Positions 1 through 9,162 of a stretch of DNA of 64,000 nt are shown here, one piece after another. The stretch lies in contig NZ_JAUFQJ010000024.1 in NCBI RefSeq assembly GCF_030409685.1, forward strand, positions 740,564-804,563, in the 5' to 3' direction. Each line of letters begins with the position of its first letter. Positions within the stretch are counted from its first letter, which is position 1. The notes beneath the pieces were generated by a model. The model saw only the letters and a list, made by a program, of their open reading frames with translations, did not search any database and was not told the DNA's origin. The translations under genes and the position numbers were made by a program. This DNA comes from Ferruginibacter paludis (GTDB lineage Bacteria > Bacteroidota > Bacteroidia > Chitinophagales > Chitinophagaceae).

Positions 1-1341
1 GACGCTCGGTGATAAATAAGCCACATATTTTAAAACGCCATCATTACCCGCAACAACATTATCAGAACTTGACCTGCCATAATTGATCACAGAAGATATC
101 TTTAATGCGTTGCTGATTTTATGCTCCACATTCAACGACAGGTTATGTTTCACTACACCAGTAGTTGGTATGATGCCTTTGTTGGTTGTATTGGAATAAG
201 AAAAACGGTAATTGTCTTTATCAGTAGCATTTTCAACAGAAAGGCTGTTGGTGCTTGTAATACCGGTTTCTACAAAATTCTGCAGGTTATTGTGGCTAAC
301 CATTGGCAATGGAATATAATTTCCGCTGGCATCTTTCGGGCTGTTCCACTGTATGGCTTTTAAGCCTTTGTTCAATGGTGTACCAAAGCGGTAAGTATCG
401 GTACCGGCCATATCAACCAAAACTCCGTTCCAGCTATTGAAGCCATTGGGTTCTGTATAAGGATCGGTACCTATTGTGTAAGATTGATTCAAAGGTAAAT
501 AGTGGTACGGAGTTGCTACTTCTGTAGCAGAACTAAATGTAACACCTGAACCCTTTTGCTTTTTACCAGATTTGGTAGTAATTAATATAACACCGTTGCC
601 CGCTCTTGACCCATACAAAGCCGCGGCGCTTGGTCCTTTCAACACAGATACATTTTCTATGTCATTGGGATTTAAATCAGAAATGGTATTGCCATAATCA
701 ACATCATTACTGTTACCAGTGTTGGTACCAATATTACTGAGCGAATTTTTTACCGGCACACCATCAATAACAAACAATGGCTGATTATCGCTGTTTAAAG
801 AACGGGTTCCACGAATTACGACACTAACGGATGAGGTTGGTGAAGCACCTGTTGAACTAACGGTTACGCCGGAAACTTTTCCGGCCATTGCATTGAGCAC
901 ATTGGTTTGCGTAACCCGGTTCATATCTTCTCCACTTATCTGGCCTACATCATAGCCCAGTGATTTTTTTGTTCTGGTAATACCGAGGGCGGTTACTACC
1001 ACTCCTGACAATGTGTTGGCATTGGTACTTTCCAATACTGCATTGATAAATGTTTGTCCCTTCACTTTAATTTCGGAATTGTTGTAGCCTACGTAAGAAA
1101 CTACCAGAGTGGCGGCTGATCCCGAAACCGGTATTTCAAAAACGCCTGATGCATCAGACATAGTTGTGGCTTTGCCGCCTTTTTCGGAGATGGTTGCTCC
1201 AACAAGCGGACCATTGGCGTCGGATACCTTACCCTTCACTATGTGTTCTTTCTGAGCCAGGACAAGGGTATTTGTAAAAAACGTAAACCCCAGCAATATC
1301 AGCCATTGTAATATGGGGGTGAGCGAAATTTTCTTTCTCAT
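1..1341 (-). CDS. SusC/RagA-type TonB-linked outer-membrane receptor, N-terminal part (cut by window edge)
   Basis: The reading frame starts at an ATG at 1339-1341 and runs off the left edge, giving 447 residues of what is normally a protein of about 1000. A signal peptide of about 29 residues ends in LVLAQ. A carboxypeptidase-regulatory-like domain follows (KGKVSDANGPLVGATI), then a TonB-box-like stretch (SGVVVTALG) and a plug domain with the SusC hallmarks PLFVIDGVPV and GPSAAALYGSRAGNGVI. The start of the barrel is present. SusC proteins take up oligosaccharides with a SusD lipoprotein, and a SusD would be expected beyond the left edge. A DeoR-type regulator lies just upstream on the same strand, and an amino-sugar operon is divergent from that. 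I infer import of peptidoglycan- or chitin-derived sugars, but the substrate cannot be read from this sequence. Confidence 0.93.
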   Translation of the reverse strand, partial: MRKKISLTPILQWLILLGFTFFTNTLVLAQKEHIVKGKVSDANGPLVGATISEKGGKATTMSDASGVFEIPVSGSAATLVVSYVGYNNSEIKVKGQTFINAVLESTNANTLSGVVVTALGITRTKKSLGYDVGQISGEDMNRVTQTNVLNAMAGKVSGVTVSSTGASPTSSVSVVIRGTRSLNSDNQPLFVIDGVPVKNSLSNIGTNTGNSNDVDYGNTISDLNPNDIENVSVLKGPSAAALYGSRAGNGVILITTKSGKKQKGSGVTFSSATEVATPYHYLPLNQSYTIGTDPYTEPNGFNSWNGVLVDMAGTDTYRFGTPLNKGLKAIQWNSPKDASGNYIPLPMVSHNNLQNFVETGITSTNSLSVENATDKDNYRFSYSNTTNKGIIPTTGVVKHNLSLNVEHKISNALKISSVINYGRSSSDNVVAGNDGVLKYVAYLSPSV

Positions 1342-1442
1342 GTTTGGTTTTGTTTGCAGTTATGAAATCGGACTTGTTTTCTTTTCCGTTTATTGGTTAT
1401 TGATATGGTTAAACAATGATCTTTTTATTGGCTGAACCAGGG

Positions 1443-2195
1443 TTACATCAATTCTGGCTTACCTTCTCCCCTGTATACATCCAACATGGGATTATTGACA
1501 TCTAGCTCTGTAATCACATAATCCACATCTGTTAAATCCGCAATTTTTATTTTTTGAACGGTGTTGAATTTTTCAGCAATACAAACCGTTGCTGTTTTTT
1601 TGGCTGACCTGATCATGGCCTTCATCACCTGCACTACTTCCCAGTCTGAATCGGTCAATCCATCTTCTACCGAAATACCGTTTGTACCGATTATACACAA
1701 ATCCGTTTTTATACCGGCCAGTTCGTTTATTACACTTGCGCCGGTATGTATATTCGCATTTTTGGCGAGCCTGCCACCAATAGTGATTACATCGATGTTT
1801 TCATGTTCGGCCAATGCCAGCGCAACCTGGGGACATACGGTTAAAAAAGTGGCGTGTAAATCTGTTGGTATTTGTTTGGCGATTTCCATTATGGTTGTTC
1901 CGCCTTCTATCAAAATCAGCATGTCTTTTTTAAAAAGTGTGATTGCTTTTTGTGCAATCAGCTTTTTTGCCTCCAGGGCATATACCGGATTTTGACCGTT
2001 GAAAGGATAATGGAAGGTTTTACTCATTGCACCTCCGTGCACTTTTAAAATCATTTCCAATTCGTCCAATTCATTTAAATCTCTGCGAATGGTATCTTCG
2101 GACACGTCCAATAATTCACTTAAGTCGCTGGTAAGCACCTTATTATGTAGATTCACTTCCCGCAAAATAATTTTATGGCGTTCTTCCTTTAACAT
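1443..2195 (-). CDS. DeoR/GlpR-family transcriptional regulator
   Basis: This 250-residue protein begins with a DeoR-type winged helix-turn-helix at about residues 3-57, with the recognition helix SEDTIRRDLNEL. A sugar-phosphate sensing domain follows, with the family features GGRL, LCIIGTNGIS, GLTDSDWE and a C-terminal VCIAEKF segment in the place of the usual D-x-S-K-F. DeoR proteins generally repress sugar-catabolic operons and are released by a phosphorylated sugar. It is divergent from murQ across a 106-base gap and lies upstream of the SusC gene on its own strand, so it probably controls one or both. An inducer such as MurNAc-6-phosphate or GlcNAc-6-phosphate is inference from context. 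Full family length, no defect seen. Confidence 0.9.
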   Translation of the reverse strand: MLKEERHKIILREVNLHNKVLTSDLSELLDVSEDTIRRDLNELDELEMILKVHGGAMSKTFHYPFNGQNPVYALEAKKLIAQKAITLFKKDMLILIEGGTTIMEIAKQIPTDLHATFLTVCPQVALALAEHENIDVITIGGRLAKNANIHTGASVINELAGIKTDLCIIGTNGISVEDGLTDSDWEVVQVMKAMIRSAKKTATVCIAEKFNTVQKIKIADLTDVDYVITELDVNNPMLDVYRGEGKPELM

Positions 2196-2301
2196 GCAGT
2201 TGACAGTAATCGTTTTGATAAAACTACTAATTTTGCGTGAATCTACATACTTTTACAAAAAAAACAGGAAAAAAACCGCAAAACTAACATAAACATAATT
2301 T
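2196..2301. promoter_or_regulatory. Divergent promoter region between the DeoR-type regulator and murQ
   Basis: These 106 very AT-rich bases separate two divergent genes and so must hold at least two promoters. The stretch TACTTTTA near 2248 resembles the Bacteroidota -7 element TAnnTTTG on the + strand, but no correctly spaced TTG is obvious. No clear palindromic operator was seen. Assignment rests on gene arrangement. Confidence 0.45.
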
Positions 2302-3123
2302 ATGGTCCCTATTACTGAGCAGCCATCCCACCACAGACACCTGGAAAATAAAAGCATCAAAGAGGTTACGGCATTAATTAATAATGAAAACGGAACCGTT
2401 ACTGGTGCAATAGAAAAAGCCCTTCCTCAATTAAACGAGCTGATACAGGCCATTACAGATAAATTGAAAGCCGGGGGCAGGCTATTTTACCTTGGTGCCG
2501 GCAGCGGGGGAAGGCTTGCGGTGTTAGATGTGATTGAATTACCTACCACCTTCGGGATAGAAAAAGGTATCGTAAATATTGTGCTTGCAGGCGGTATCGA
2601 ACGCCTGGTTGAAGCAAGGGAAGAAATGGAAGATAACTATAATGAAGGATGGGAAAAATTACTGCAGGAAGAAGTAAACTCAAAAGATATTGTATTGGGC
2701 ATATCGGCAAGCGGCACAACTCCTTTCGTACTGGGTGCATTAGAAGCCTGCCGCAAAAATAACATCACCACCGGATGTATCGTTAGCAATCCTAATTCAT
2801 CCATTAGTCAGCATGCCGATTACCCGGTGGAAGTAATTACCGGTCCTGAAGTGATTACCGGCAGCACCCGTATGAAATGCGGTACCGCACAAAAAATAAT
2901 TTTCGACATCATCAGTACCACAGTGATGATTCAGCTTGGCAGGGTAGAAGATAACCAGATGGTCCACGTACAATTGATCAATAAAAAAATAACTGATCGT
3001 GCAGTAAAAATGCTGATGCAGAAATCGGGCATAGCAGATTATGCCGAAGCCGAATCGTTGCTGCTTGCAAACGGCAGCGTAAAAAAAGCCATGGATCAGT
3101 TCAATATGAATCTTCAGAAATAG
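2302..3123 (+). CDS. murQ: N-acetylmuramic acid 6-phosphate etherase
   Basis: MurQ cleaves the D-lactyl ether of MurNAc 6-phosphate to give GlcNAc 6-phosphate and lactate, a cytoplasmic step in reuse of cell-wall sugar. The 273-residue protein (the E. coli enzyme is about 298) has an SIS sugar-isomerase domain. It carries the MurQ signature GAGSGGRLAVLDVIELPTTF at residues 65-84, in which Glu79 matches the catalytic glutamate. A second acidic stretch EMEDN lies near 108-112, SASGTTPF at 135-142, and GSTRMKCGTAQK follows. The next two genes, a permease and a sugar kinase, are on the same strand with the kinase overlapping by four bases, so the three probably form an operon like murTKQ of Tannerella forsythia. 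The ATG at 2302 is the only plausible start. Confidence 0.95.
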   Translation: MVPITEQPSHHRHLENKSIKEVTALINNENGTVTGAIEKALPQLNELIQAITDKLKAGGRLFYLGAGSGGRLAVLDVIELPTTFGIEKGIVNIVLAGGIERLVEAREEMEDNYNEGWEKLLQEEVNSKDIVLGISASGTTPFVLGALEACRKNNITTGCIVSNPNSSISQHADYPVEVITGPEVITGSTRMKCGTAQKIIFDIISTTVMIQLGRVEDNQMVHVQLINKKITDRAVKMLMQKSGIADYAEAESLLLANGSVKKAMDQFNMNLQK

Positions 3124-3157
3124 ACTACTTTATTGATTGCCGAAAAGCTCGTTGACT

Positions 3158-4414
3158 ATGCGCATCAAAAAACCAATTTTTATAATCGGCACTTTGTTTT
3201 TTGTATTTGGTTTTTTAACCTGGATCGGCTCCGTGTTAATCCCCTATCTTAAAATAGCCTGCCAGTTAAACAGCGTGGCTTCTTACCTGGTAGCATTTTC
3301 CTTTTATATTTCTTACATGGTAATGGCCATTCCGGCAGCGGCATTGTTGCAAAGGACAGGATATAAAAAAGGCATGACGTTGGGGTTGTTGCTGATGGCT
3401 GTTGGTGCAGCATTGTTTATTCCTGCAGCCTTATCCAGATCTTATATTTCATTTCTTACCGGTTTATTTATACAGGGAGCCGGGTTGGCTATTTTGCAAA
3501 CCGCTTCCAATCCATATATTACTATTTTGGGGCCGATGGAAAGTGCCGCACGGCGTATCAGCATTATGGGCATCTGCAATGGAATTGCGGGTGTAATCGC
3601 TCCGCTGATATTGGGTGCCATTATCTTACAGGATGCAGATGGTATAACGGCACGCCTTGCCGGGATGACCACAGACCAAAAAAAAGACGTATTAAATACT
3701 CTTGCTCATCGTGTAGTAGTGCCCTACCTGGTAATAGCCGTCGTGCTCGTAATATTAGCCATCCTGGTGCATTTATCCGGTCTCCCGGAACTGGATACCG
3801 ATGAAGGGGATGAAGCAGTGGGTATTGCCAATCTTAGTAAAACAAGTATCCTTCAATTTCCGCATTTGCTGTTAGGTGTTGCCACACTGTTTTTATACGT
3901 AGGCGTAGAAGTAATTGCAGGCGATTCCATTATTAATTATGGTCCTTCGCAGGGTATTCCGCTTTCGACTGCAAAATTCTTTACCAGCTGTACGCTTGGC
4001 TTTATGTTGCTTGGTTATGTGATAGGTATCATCGTTATACCAAAATATATTTCCCAGGTAAGGGTGCTAAAAATATCTTCCTTGCTGGGGCTTATTTTTT
4101 CTTGTTTTGCCCTTTTAACCAGCGGGTATATATCTGTTGCTTTCATTGCTTTGCTGGGGCTGGCAAATTCACTGGTTTGGCCATCCATCTGGCCGCTCGC
4201 TATTAATGGCTTAGGGCGATTTACAAAAACCGGTTCGTCTTTGTTAATAGCAGCTGTTGGTGGAGGTGCGCTGTTGCCCTTATTGTACGGGTGGCTGGCG
4301 GGTCATTACTCACCGCAACACGCTTATGGCATGTTACTTCCCTGCTACCTGTGCATTTTTTATTATGCCATAGCGGGTCATAAAATCGGATTACCAATAA
4401 AAACCTCTAAATGA
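3158..4414 (+). CDS. FucP/NagP-type MFS sugar permease, probable MurNAc or amino-sugar transporter
   Basis: An integral membrane protein of 418 residues with about 12 hydrophobic segments. The start SFYISYMVMAIPAA, the internal QTASNPYITILGP and the MGICNGIAG segment resemble the FHS family of MFS permeases (fucose, glucose/galactose and N-acetylglucosamine permeases). An in-frame TTG lies at 3137, but the ATG at 3158 is preferred because the positively charged MRIKKP leads directly into the first membrane helix. It is 34 bases after murQ and overlaps the kinase gene in an ATGA junction, so the three are very probably co-transcribed. Known family members carry out proton-coupled sugar import across the inner membrane. 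That this one carries MurNAc is inference from the operon. Confidence 0.88.
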   Translation: MRIKKPIFIIGTLFFVFGFLTWIGSVLIPYLKIACQLNSVASYLVAFSFYISYMVMAIPAAALLQRTGYKKGMTLGLLLMAVGAALFIPAALSRSYISFLTGLFIQGAGLAILQTASNPYITILGPMESAARRISIMGICNGIAGVIAPLILGAIILQDADGITARLAGMTTDQKKDVLNTLAHRVVVPYLVIAVVLVILAILVHLSGLPELDTDEGDEAVGIANLSKTSILQFPHLLLGVATLFLYVGVEVIAGDSIINYGPSQGIPLSTAKFFTSCTLGFMLLGYVIGIIVIPKYISQVRVLKISSLLGLIFSCFALLTSGYISVAFIALLGLANSLVWPSIWPLAINGLGRFTKTGSSLLIAAVGGGALLPLLYGWLAGHYSPQHAYGMLLPCYLCIFYYAIAGHKIGLPIKTSK

Positions 4415-5256
4415 TACTTGTTGCTGACAGCGGTTCAACCAAAACAAGCTGGTGCCTCTTAAATGAAAAAGCAGGTCCTGCCTTTTTTAATAGTGAAGGT
4501 TATAATCCTTATTTTGTAAACAGCAGTTACATTGTTCAGTCGCTAACTTTAGGCCTGCCATCCACCATACACCCGTTACAGATCAGCTATATTTATTTTT
4601 ACGGTGCCGGTTGTTTTGAAGATAAGACGCACATTATCAAAGACGCCCTGCGACTGGTTTTTCCAACGGCGACCCTTGCTGTGGGGCTTGATTTGTTAGG
4701 TTCTGCAAGAGCTGTATTGCATGATCAGCCTGGCTTTGCTGCTATATTGGGAACCGGTACCAATAGTTGCCTATATGACGGAAGAGCCATCACTGCCAAT
4801 ATAGATTCATTGGGCTATTTACTGGGAGATGAAGGCAGCGGATTTTACATTGGCAGGCAATTGCTGGGCGACTATATCCGGGAGTATATGCCTGCTGCGG
4901 TAAGGGCTGAATTTTTTGCCGCCTACGGCCTTACAAGAGAACAAATTATGGACAGGGTATATTCTGAAAAACTTCCTAACCGTTATTGCGCCGGCTTTGT
5001 ACAGTTTATCTCTGTTAGCACAGCTGATAAAGAATACACCAACCAGCTGGTGAAAAATGCTTTCATTGATTTTTTTGAAAGGCTGGTGACCAAATACCCC
5101 AACTACAGGCAGTATAGTTTTAATTGCACCGGATCTGTTGGGTATGCTTTTAAAGATATTTTATCCGCAGTGGCAACCCTGTACGGCATGAAGCCAGGTG
5201 TAATTATACGAACGCCTATTGAAGGGCTGGCTAAATATCATTCACTTCAAGGCTAA
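4411..5256 (+). CDS. BadF/BadG-type ATPase domain sugar kinase, probable MurNAc/GlcNAc kinase
   Basis: The 281-residue protein belongs to the ASKHA fold family that includes N-acetylglucosamine kinases. The phosphate-binding loop is DSGSTKTSW at residues 6-14. A second glycine-rich nucleotide motif GTGTNSCLY and a GDEGSGFYIG segment follow, typical of BadF-type GlcNAc kinases. In a murQ operon this enzyme would phosphorylate imported MurNAc to MurNAc 6-phosphate, the MurQ substrate (compare MurK). It starts inside the stop codon region of the permease gene. Its stop codon overlaps that of the convergent symporter gene by four bases, so no terminator fits between them. GlcNAc is an equally possible substrate. 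Confidence 0.87.
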   Translation: MILVADSGSTKTSWCLLNEKAGPAFFNSEGYNPYFVNSSYIVQSLTLGLPSTIHPLQISYIYFYGAGCFEDKTHIIKDALRLVFPTATLAVGLDLLGSARAVLHDQPGFAAILGTGTNSCLYDGRAITANIDSLGYLLGDEGSGFYIGRQLLGDYIREYMPAAVRAEFFAAYGLTREQIMDRVYSEKLPNRYCAGFVQFISVSTADKEYTNQLVKNAFIDFFERLVTKYPNYRQYSFNCTGSVGYAFKDILSAVATLYGMKPGVIIRTPIEGLAKYHSLQG

Positions 5257-6812
5257 ACATTTTTACGGTTGCCTGTTAGCAAAGAAAAAACGGTTCCTGT
5301 TAAAAATATGGTGAGGGTGCCAATTACAATTACCATATTGGTATGAAAGCTGCTTCGGATACCGGAAAGGCTTTCCGGAATTAGGGAAGGAAATGTCATC
5401 CAGGCAATTACCAGCACCCCAATAATAACGGCCATTACAGCTTCGGCATTTTTTGCACGGCTGGCGATACCCAGTAAAAAAAGCCCCAGCATACCAGCCG
5501 CAAAAATACCAGACAGTTGCCACCACACATCCAGTATGCTTTTAACACCAACCATCGCAATACCGGTTATAATAGACAGTACACCGATCACAAATGTGGA
5601 AGTAAAAAGCAACGTCATGGTTTGGCGCTGGCTAATGTCATGTTTTATATAGCGCTTGTAAATATCAAACGTAAACACAGTAGCGCAGGCATTCATTCCC
5701 GAGCTGATGGTGCTCATCGCTGCGGAAAGTATTGCTGAAACAATAATGCCGACGATACCAACCGGTAATACATTTACCATAAAATCAGGCAACACTTTAT
5801 CACCGTAATCGGCTGGCTGCAACGTGTTGGCCATGGCTCCCATTTCGGTTACCGAAGCCACGGAAGGCAAGCGTTCTGCTGCTGCCCTTAGCTTAATGGC
5901 ATTCAGCATTTCAGGATGCACCTGGTACCAGGCATACAGCGAAGACCCAATTATAAAAAACAGTAATGAAGCGGGCAGGTATATTTTAACACAAAGCCAT
6001 AACGATTTAGCAGCTTCTTTACCGGAACTCGTAGCTTGGTAACGCTGGATATAATTCTGGTCCATTCCAAAATTATTCAGGTTGATAAAAATGCCGTAAA
6101 AGAAAATCACCCAGAAGGTAGAGGTGGTCAAATCCGGCTTAAAACTCCCAAGGCTGAATTTACCATCTGCTTTACCAATGGCAATGATATGATCCACACC
6201 GCCCGGCATTTTGCTGATGATAAAATATAAAATAATGATAGCTCCAAATGTCTTGATAATACCTTGGGCAACTTCTGTCCAGATCACGGCTTCCATTCCA
6301 CCTAATACGGTGTAAACTATAATAATGACACCCATTACAATCATAATGCTTTGCATGGAATAACCCGTCATGGCCTGCAGGCTAAGTGCTATACCAAAAA
6401 ACACCGAGCCCATACGGGCTAGTTGTGTCAATAAAAAACAAACCACCGCATATGTCCTGGCCCACGCGCCAAAGCGTTTCTCCAGGTGGGTATAGGCAGA
6501 TACTTCGCCACTGTTTCTGTAAAAAGGAATAAAATATTTTGCCGCAATCCAGGCTGCAAAAGGCATTGATAAACTAAAAACAAAAGCATTCCAGTTGGTG
6601 CCAAATGCTTTTCCTGGTACGCCTAAAAAAGTATTGCTGCTTAAAAAAGTGGCATAGATAGAAATGCCTACGGCCCATTGGGGAATCTGACCTGAAGCTT
6701 TTGTAAACTGGTCAGGATTTTTATTTTTTTTCGAAAACCAAACCCCGGTCAATATCATGGCCAGCATATACAATGCAATAATGGCGAGGTCCGCAACCGG
6801 TAAATGTTTCAT
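5253..6812 (-). CDS. Sodium:solute symporter (SSS family)
   Basis: A 519-residue, strongly hydrophobic protein with about 13 membrane segments and SSS-family features: an N-terminal VWFSKKNKNPDQFTKASGQ loop after the first helix, GGMEAVIWTEVAQG, and a central MSTISSGMNACATVF stretch. SSS proteins import sugars, amino acids, sialic acid or other organic anions with sodium. Transcription is leftward, directly after the aldolase gene (36-base gap), so the pair is likely an operon. With an N-acetylneuraminate-lyase-like enzyme beside it, sialic acid is the natural candidate substrate, but that is inference. Full length, no defect seen. Confidence 0.9.
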   Translation of the reverse strand: MKHLPVADLAIIALYMLAMILTGVWFSKKNKNPDQFTKASGQIPQWAVGISIYATFLSSNTFLGVPGKAFGTNWNAFVFSLSMPFAAWIAAKYFIPFYRNSGEVSAYTHLEKRFGAWARTYAVVCFLLTQLARMGSVFFGIALSLQAMTGYSMQSIMIVMGVIIIVYTVLGGMEAVIWTEVAQGIIKTFGAIIILYFIISKMPGGVDHIIAIGKADGKFSLGSFKPDLTTSTFWVIFFYGIFINLNNFGMDQNYIQRYQATSSGKEAAKSLWLCVKIYLPASLLFFIIGSSLYAWYQVHPEMLNAIKLRAAAERLPSVASVTEMGAMANTLQPADYGDKVLPDFMVNVLPVGIVGIIVSAILSAAMSTISSGMNACATVFTFDIYKRYIKHDISQRQTMTLLFTSTFVIGVLSIITGIAMVGVKSILDVWWQLSGIFAAGMLGLFLLGIASRAKNAEAVMAVIIGVLVIAWMTFPSLIPESLSGIRSSFHTNMVIVIGTLTIFLTGTVFSLLTGNRKNV

Positions 6813-6848
6813 AATAGCTTATTGGCAATCGTAGTTCTGCAAAAGGAA

Positions 6849-7799
6849 TTAAATCACTGGCTGTATACCCAGGCGGTCGCACCAGCCAAGAAAACTGGTA
6901 TGGATGTCATCCAGTGTTTTCTTTTGATCAGGAGTTAATTCCAATGCAAATGTTCTACTGATGGTGCGGATGGGCAAACCCCTTTTCTGTAAAAAATATT
7001 TTGCACTCATCGGGTATGCCTGGTGAATCAACGGGTCCACCCTGGTGATTTCTGATTGCAGCCATTTTACGTCCTCCTGCTTGTCCGGGTTGGTGGCATT
7101 GTTACACATCCAAACCAAAATTTCAGGATAAAAATTCCCTGAAATAGATGACATGCCTTTGGCACCCGCTTGCAATGAGAACATAGCATTGGGCGAATGC
7201 GCATCATAAAATTCAAGGTTATTATTCCCAATCGATTTCAACACATCCAGCTTTGCTTTTACCTGGCTGTGTTCAATAGAAGTATCCTTATGATATACCA
7301 GCCGGTTAAAACTTAATAGTTGTTTAAAAACATCTGCTGAAATAATTCTTTTGTAAGGTGCGGGGCATTCATACATACCCAAAGGAATGTTGCCGGTAAG
7401 ATCAAACATTTTTTCAAAATTGCGCAGCAACACATCATCACCGTCTTCTACATTGGCAAAATGACCGGTAATCATGATGGCTGCGTCGATGCCGGTATAG
7501 TATATTTTTTTTGTAAACTTTGCCTTGTCTTCAATGGTCAATCCAAAAGATCCGGTAGCTACTACGGGCACTTTTCCATTTACATACTTAACAATATGCT
7601 TGGTAATTTCAAGTCTTTCATCTTCACTGATGCTAAACATTTCACTGCTTAAACAATTCGCAAAAAAACCTTTTACACCTGCCGCCAGGTAAAAATCAAC
7701 CAGGCTGTTTAAAGCATCCATATCAACGGTTGCCTTCAGGTTAAAAGGTGTAATCATCACCGGAACAAATTTCTTTTCATCGTTGTTCATGCTATTCAT
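6849..7799 (-). CDS. DapA/NanA-family class I aldolase, probable N-acetylneuraminate lyase
   Basis: A 316-residue TIM-barrel aldolase of the dihydrodipicolinate synthase/N-acetylneuraminate lyase family. The Schiff-base lysine is Lys171 in VYHKDTS and the catalytic tyrosine is Tyr143 in GMYECPAPYKR. The carboxylate-binding loop, usually GTTGE or GSTGE, reads CLSSE at 49-53, so the glycine and first hydroxyl residue differ while Ser51-Ser52 may replace the pair. NanA splits sialic acid into ManNAc and pyruvate in the cytoplasm. Neighbours support this: a sodium symporter follows on the same strand and a sialidase-fold protein is divergent. Another 2-keto-3-deoxy acid aldolase activity is possible. 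The start at 7799 is ATG, and a second ATG lies three codons in. Confidence 0.82.
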   Translation of the reverse strand: MNSMNNDEKKFVPVMITPFNLKATVDMDALNSLVDFYLAAGVKGFFANCLSSEMFSISEDERLEITKHIVKYVNGKVPVVATGSFGLTIEDKAKFTKKIYYTGIDAAIMITGHFANVEDGDDVLLRNFEKMFDLTGNIPLGMYECPAPYKRIISADVFKQLLSFNRLVYHKDTSIEHSQVKAKLDVLKSIGNNNLEFYDAHSPNAMFSLQAGAKGMSSISGNFYPEILVWMCNNATNPDKQEDVKWLQSEITRVDPLIHQAYPMSAKYFLQKRGLPIRTISRTFALELTPDQKKTLDDIHTSFLGWCDRLGIQPVI

Positions 7800-7963
7800 A
7801 TTTAATGGTATAAAACAAGAAAAAGTATATATTTATGATCTGGCATTAAATATAAATCATCCTGATAAAACCCAGCCTGATTTTTATTTTATTAAATAGT
7901 TACACCAATTTTTTACCAATTTCGTCCAATAAAAAATAACCCTTTTTAACTTACACATATCAA

Positions 7964-9154
7964 ATGAAACGATTTCTTGTAATTTGCTTTGCCGGCAGTT
8001 TTATATCCAATGTCCTGCTGGCACAACCTGCAACAGAAAAAGTATTGCCTGTTTTTGAAAGCTTGATTTTTCCCACGCAACCGCAGCATACGCATGGCAG
8101 CAGCATTGTTGCTTTGCCCAATGGGGACATACTGGCGGCATGGTTCCAGGGCAGTGGCGAACGAACTGCAGATGATGTAAAAATTATGGGCGCCCGGTTA
8201 AAAAAAGGTGCTTCAGTATGGTCAGCACCGTTTGAAATGGCAGATACGTACGGCTTACCGGATTGTAACCCGGTATTGTTTCTCAACAGCAACAACAAGT
8301 TGTTTTTGGTTTGGATTGCCGTACAGGCTCATCGATGGGAATGCTCTGTTCTGAGATTTCGTACAGCTATTGACTACAATAACAGCGGAGCGCCGGTATG
8401 GAACTGGCAGGACAATATATTGCTTGCACCAAAAGACAGTTTCGCTACAGAAACAGCTGTCAAATTTAAACAGCTCACCCCCAATATCGGAGGCTCTGGT
8501 GCTTATGCTCCTTCTTACGATAATATGATAATAGACGCCAGCAAGGACCTGGCAAAAAGAAGTACTGGCTGGATGACAAGAATAAAACCTTTGCGGCTTG
8601 CCGAAGGCAGAATACTATTGCCATTATACTCAGATGGCTATAACATGTCGCTGGTTGCTATTTCTGATGATAACGGCGATACATGGCATGCAAGTCTTCC
8701 TATTGTTGGAAGAGGCAATGTACAGCCGGCCCTCGTGCAAAAAAAGAATGGCAATATCGTTGCTTTTATGAGAGATAATGGAGATGACCCGCCAAGGGTA
8801 CAAACAAGTGAATCGGCAGATAATGGTCAAAGCTGGAGCGCCGCAAAAAAAACTACCATTCCTAACACAGCAAGTGTTGAACTGATAGCAATGAACGATG
8901 GCCGCTGGGCATTTGTCGGTTGTGATGAAGATGATGGCCGCTACAGGTTAAGCCTTTATCTATCGGATGACGAGGGTGCCAGCTGGAAGTGGAAAAGAAC
9001 ACTGGAAAACGAAACAAAAGGAAAAGGTAGTTTTTCTTATCCCTGCTTAATACAAACTGCTGACGGGCTGTTGCGCATCAGTTATTCATATTCTTTAGAT
9101 AAATCCGGTGAAGCCATTAAATATGTGGTAGTAGATCCAAAATCAATTCATTGA
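7964..9154 (+). CDS. Secreted BNR-repeat / sialidase-fold protein
   Basis: A 396-residue protein with a signal peptide of about 20 residues ending in NVLLAQ, followed by a six-bladed propeller of the BNR/sialidase type. Asp-boxes (S-x-D-x-G-x-T/S-W) occur as SDDNGDTW, SADNGQSW and SDDEGASW. The first blade reads HTHGSSIVALPNGDILAAWF, a form common in secreted exo-alpha-sialidase-like proteins. It is divergent from the lyase and symporter genes across 164 bases, which suggests release of sialic acid outside the inner membrane for the neighbouring transporter and aldolase. I see no clear RIP motif of GH33 sialidases, so the fold is supported better than the reaction; another glycan-active function is possible. 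Confidence 0.75.
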   Translation: MKRFLVICFAGSFISNVLLAQPATEKVLPVFESLIFPTQPQHTHGSSIVALPNGDILAAWFQGSGERTADDVKIMGARLKKGASVWSAPFEMADTYGLPDCNPVLFLNSNNKLFLVWIAVQAHRWECSVLRFRTAIDYNNSGAPVWNWQDNILLAPKDSFATETAVKFKQLTPNIGGSGAYAPSYDNMIIDASKDLAKRSTGWMTRIKPLRLAEGRILLPLYSDGYNMSLVAISDDNGDTWHASLPIVGRGNVQPALVQKKNGNIVAFMRDNGDDPPRVQTSESADNGQSWSAAKKTTIPNTASVELIAMNDGRWAFVGCDEDDGRYRLSLYLSDDEGASWKWKRTLENETKGKGSFSYPCLIQTADGLLRISYSYSLDKSGEAIKYVVVDPKSIH

Positions 9155-9162
9155 GGCAAGGG

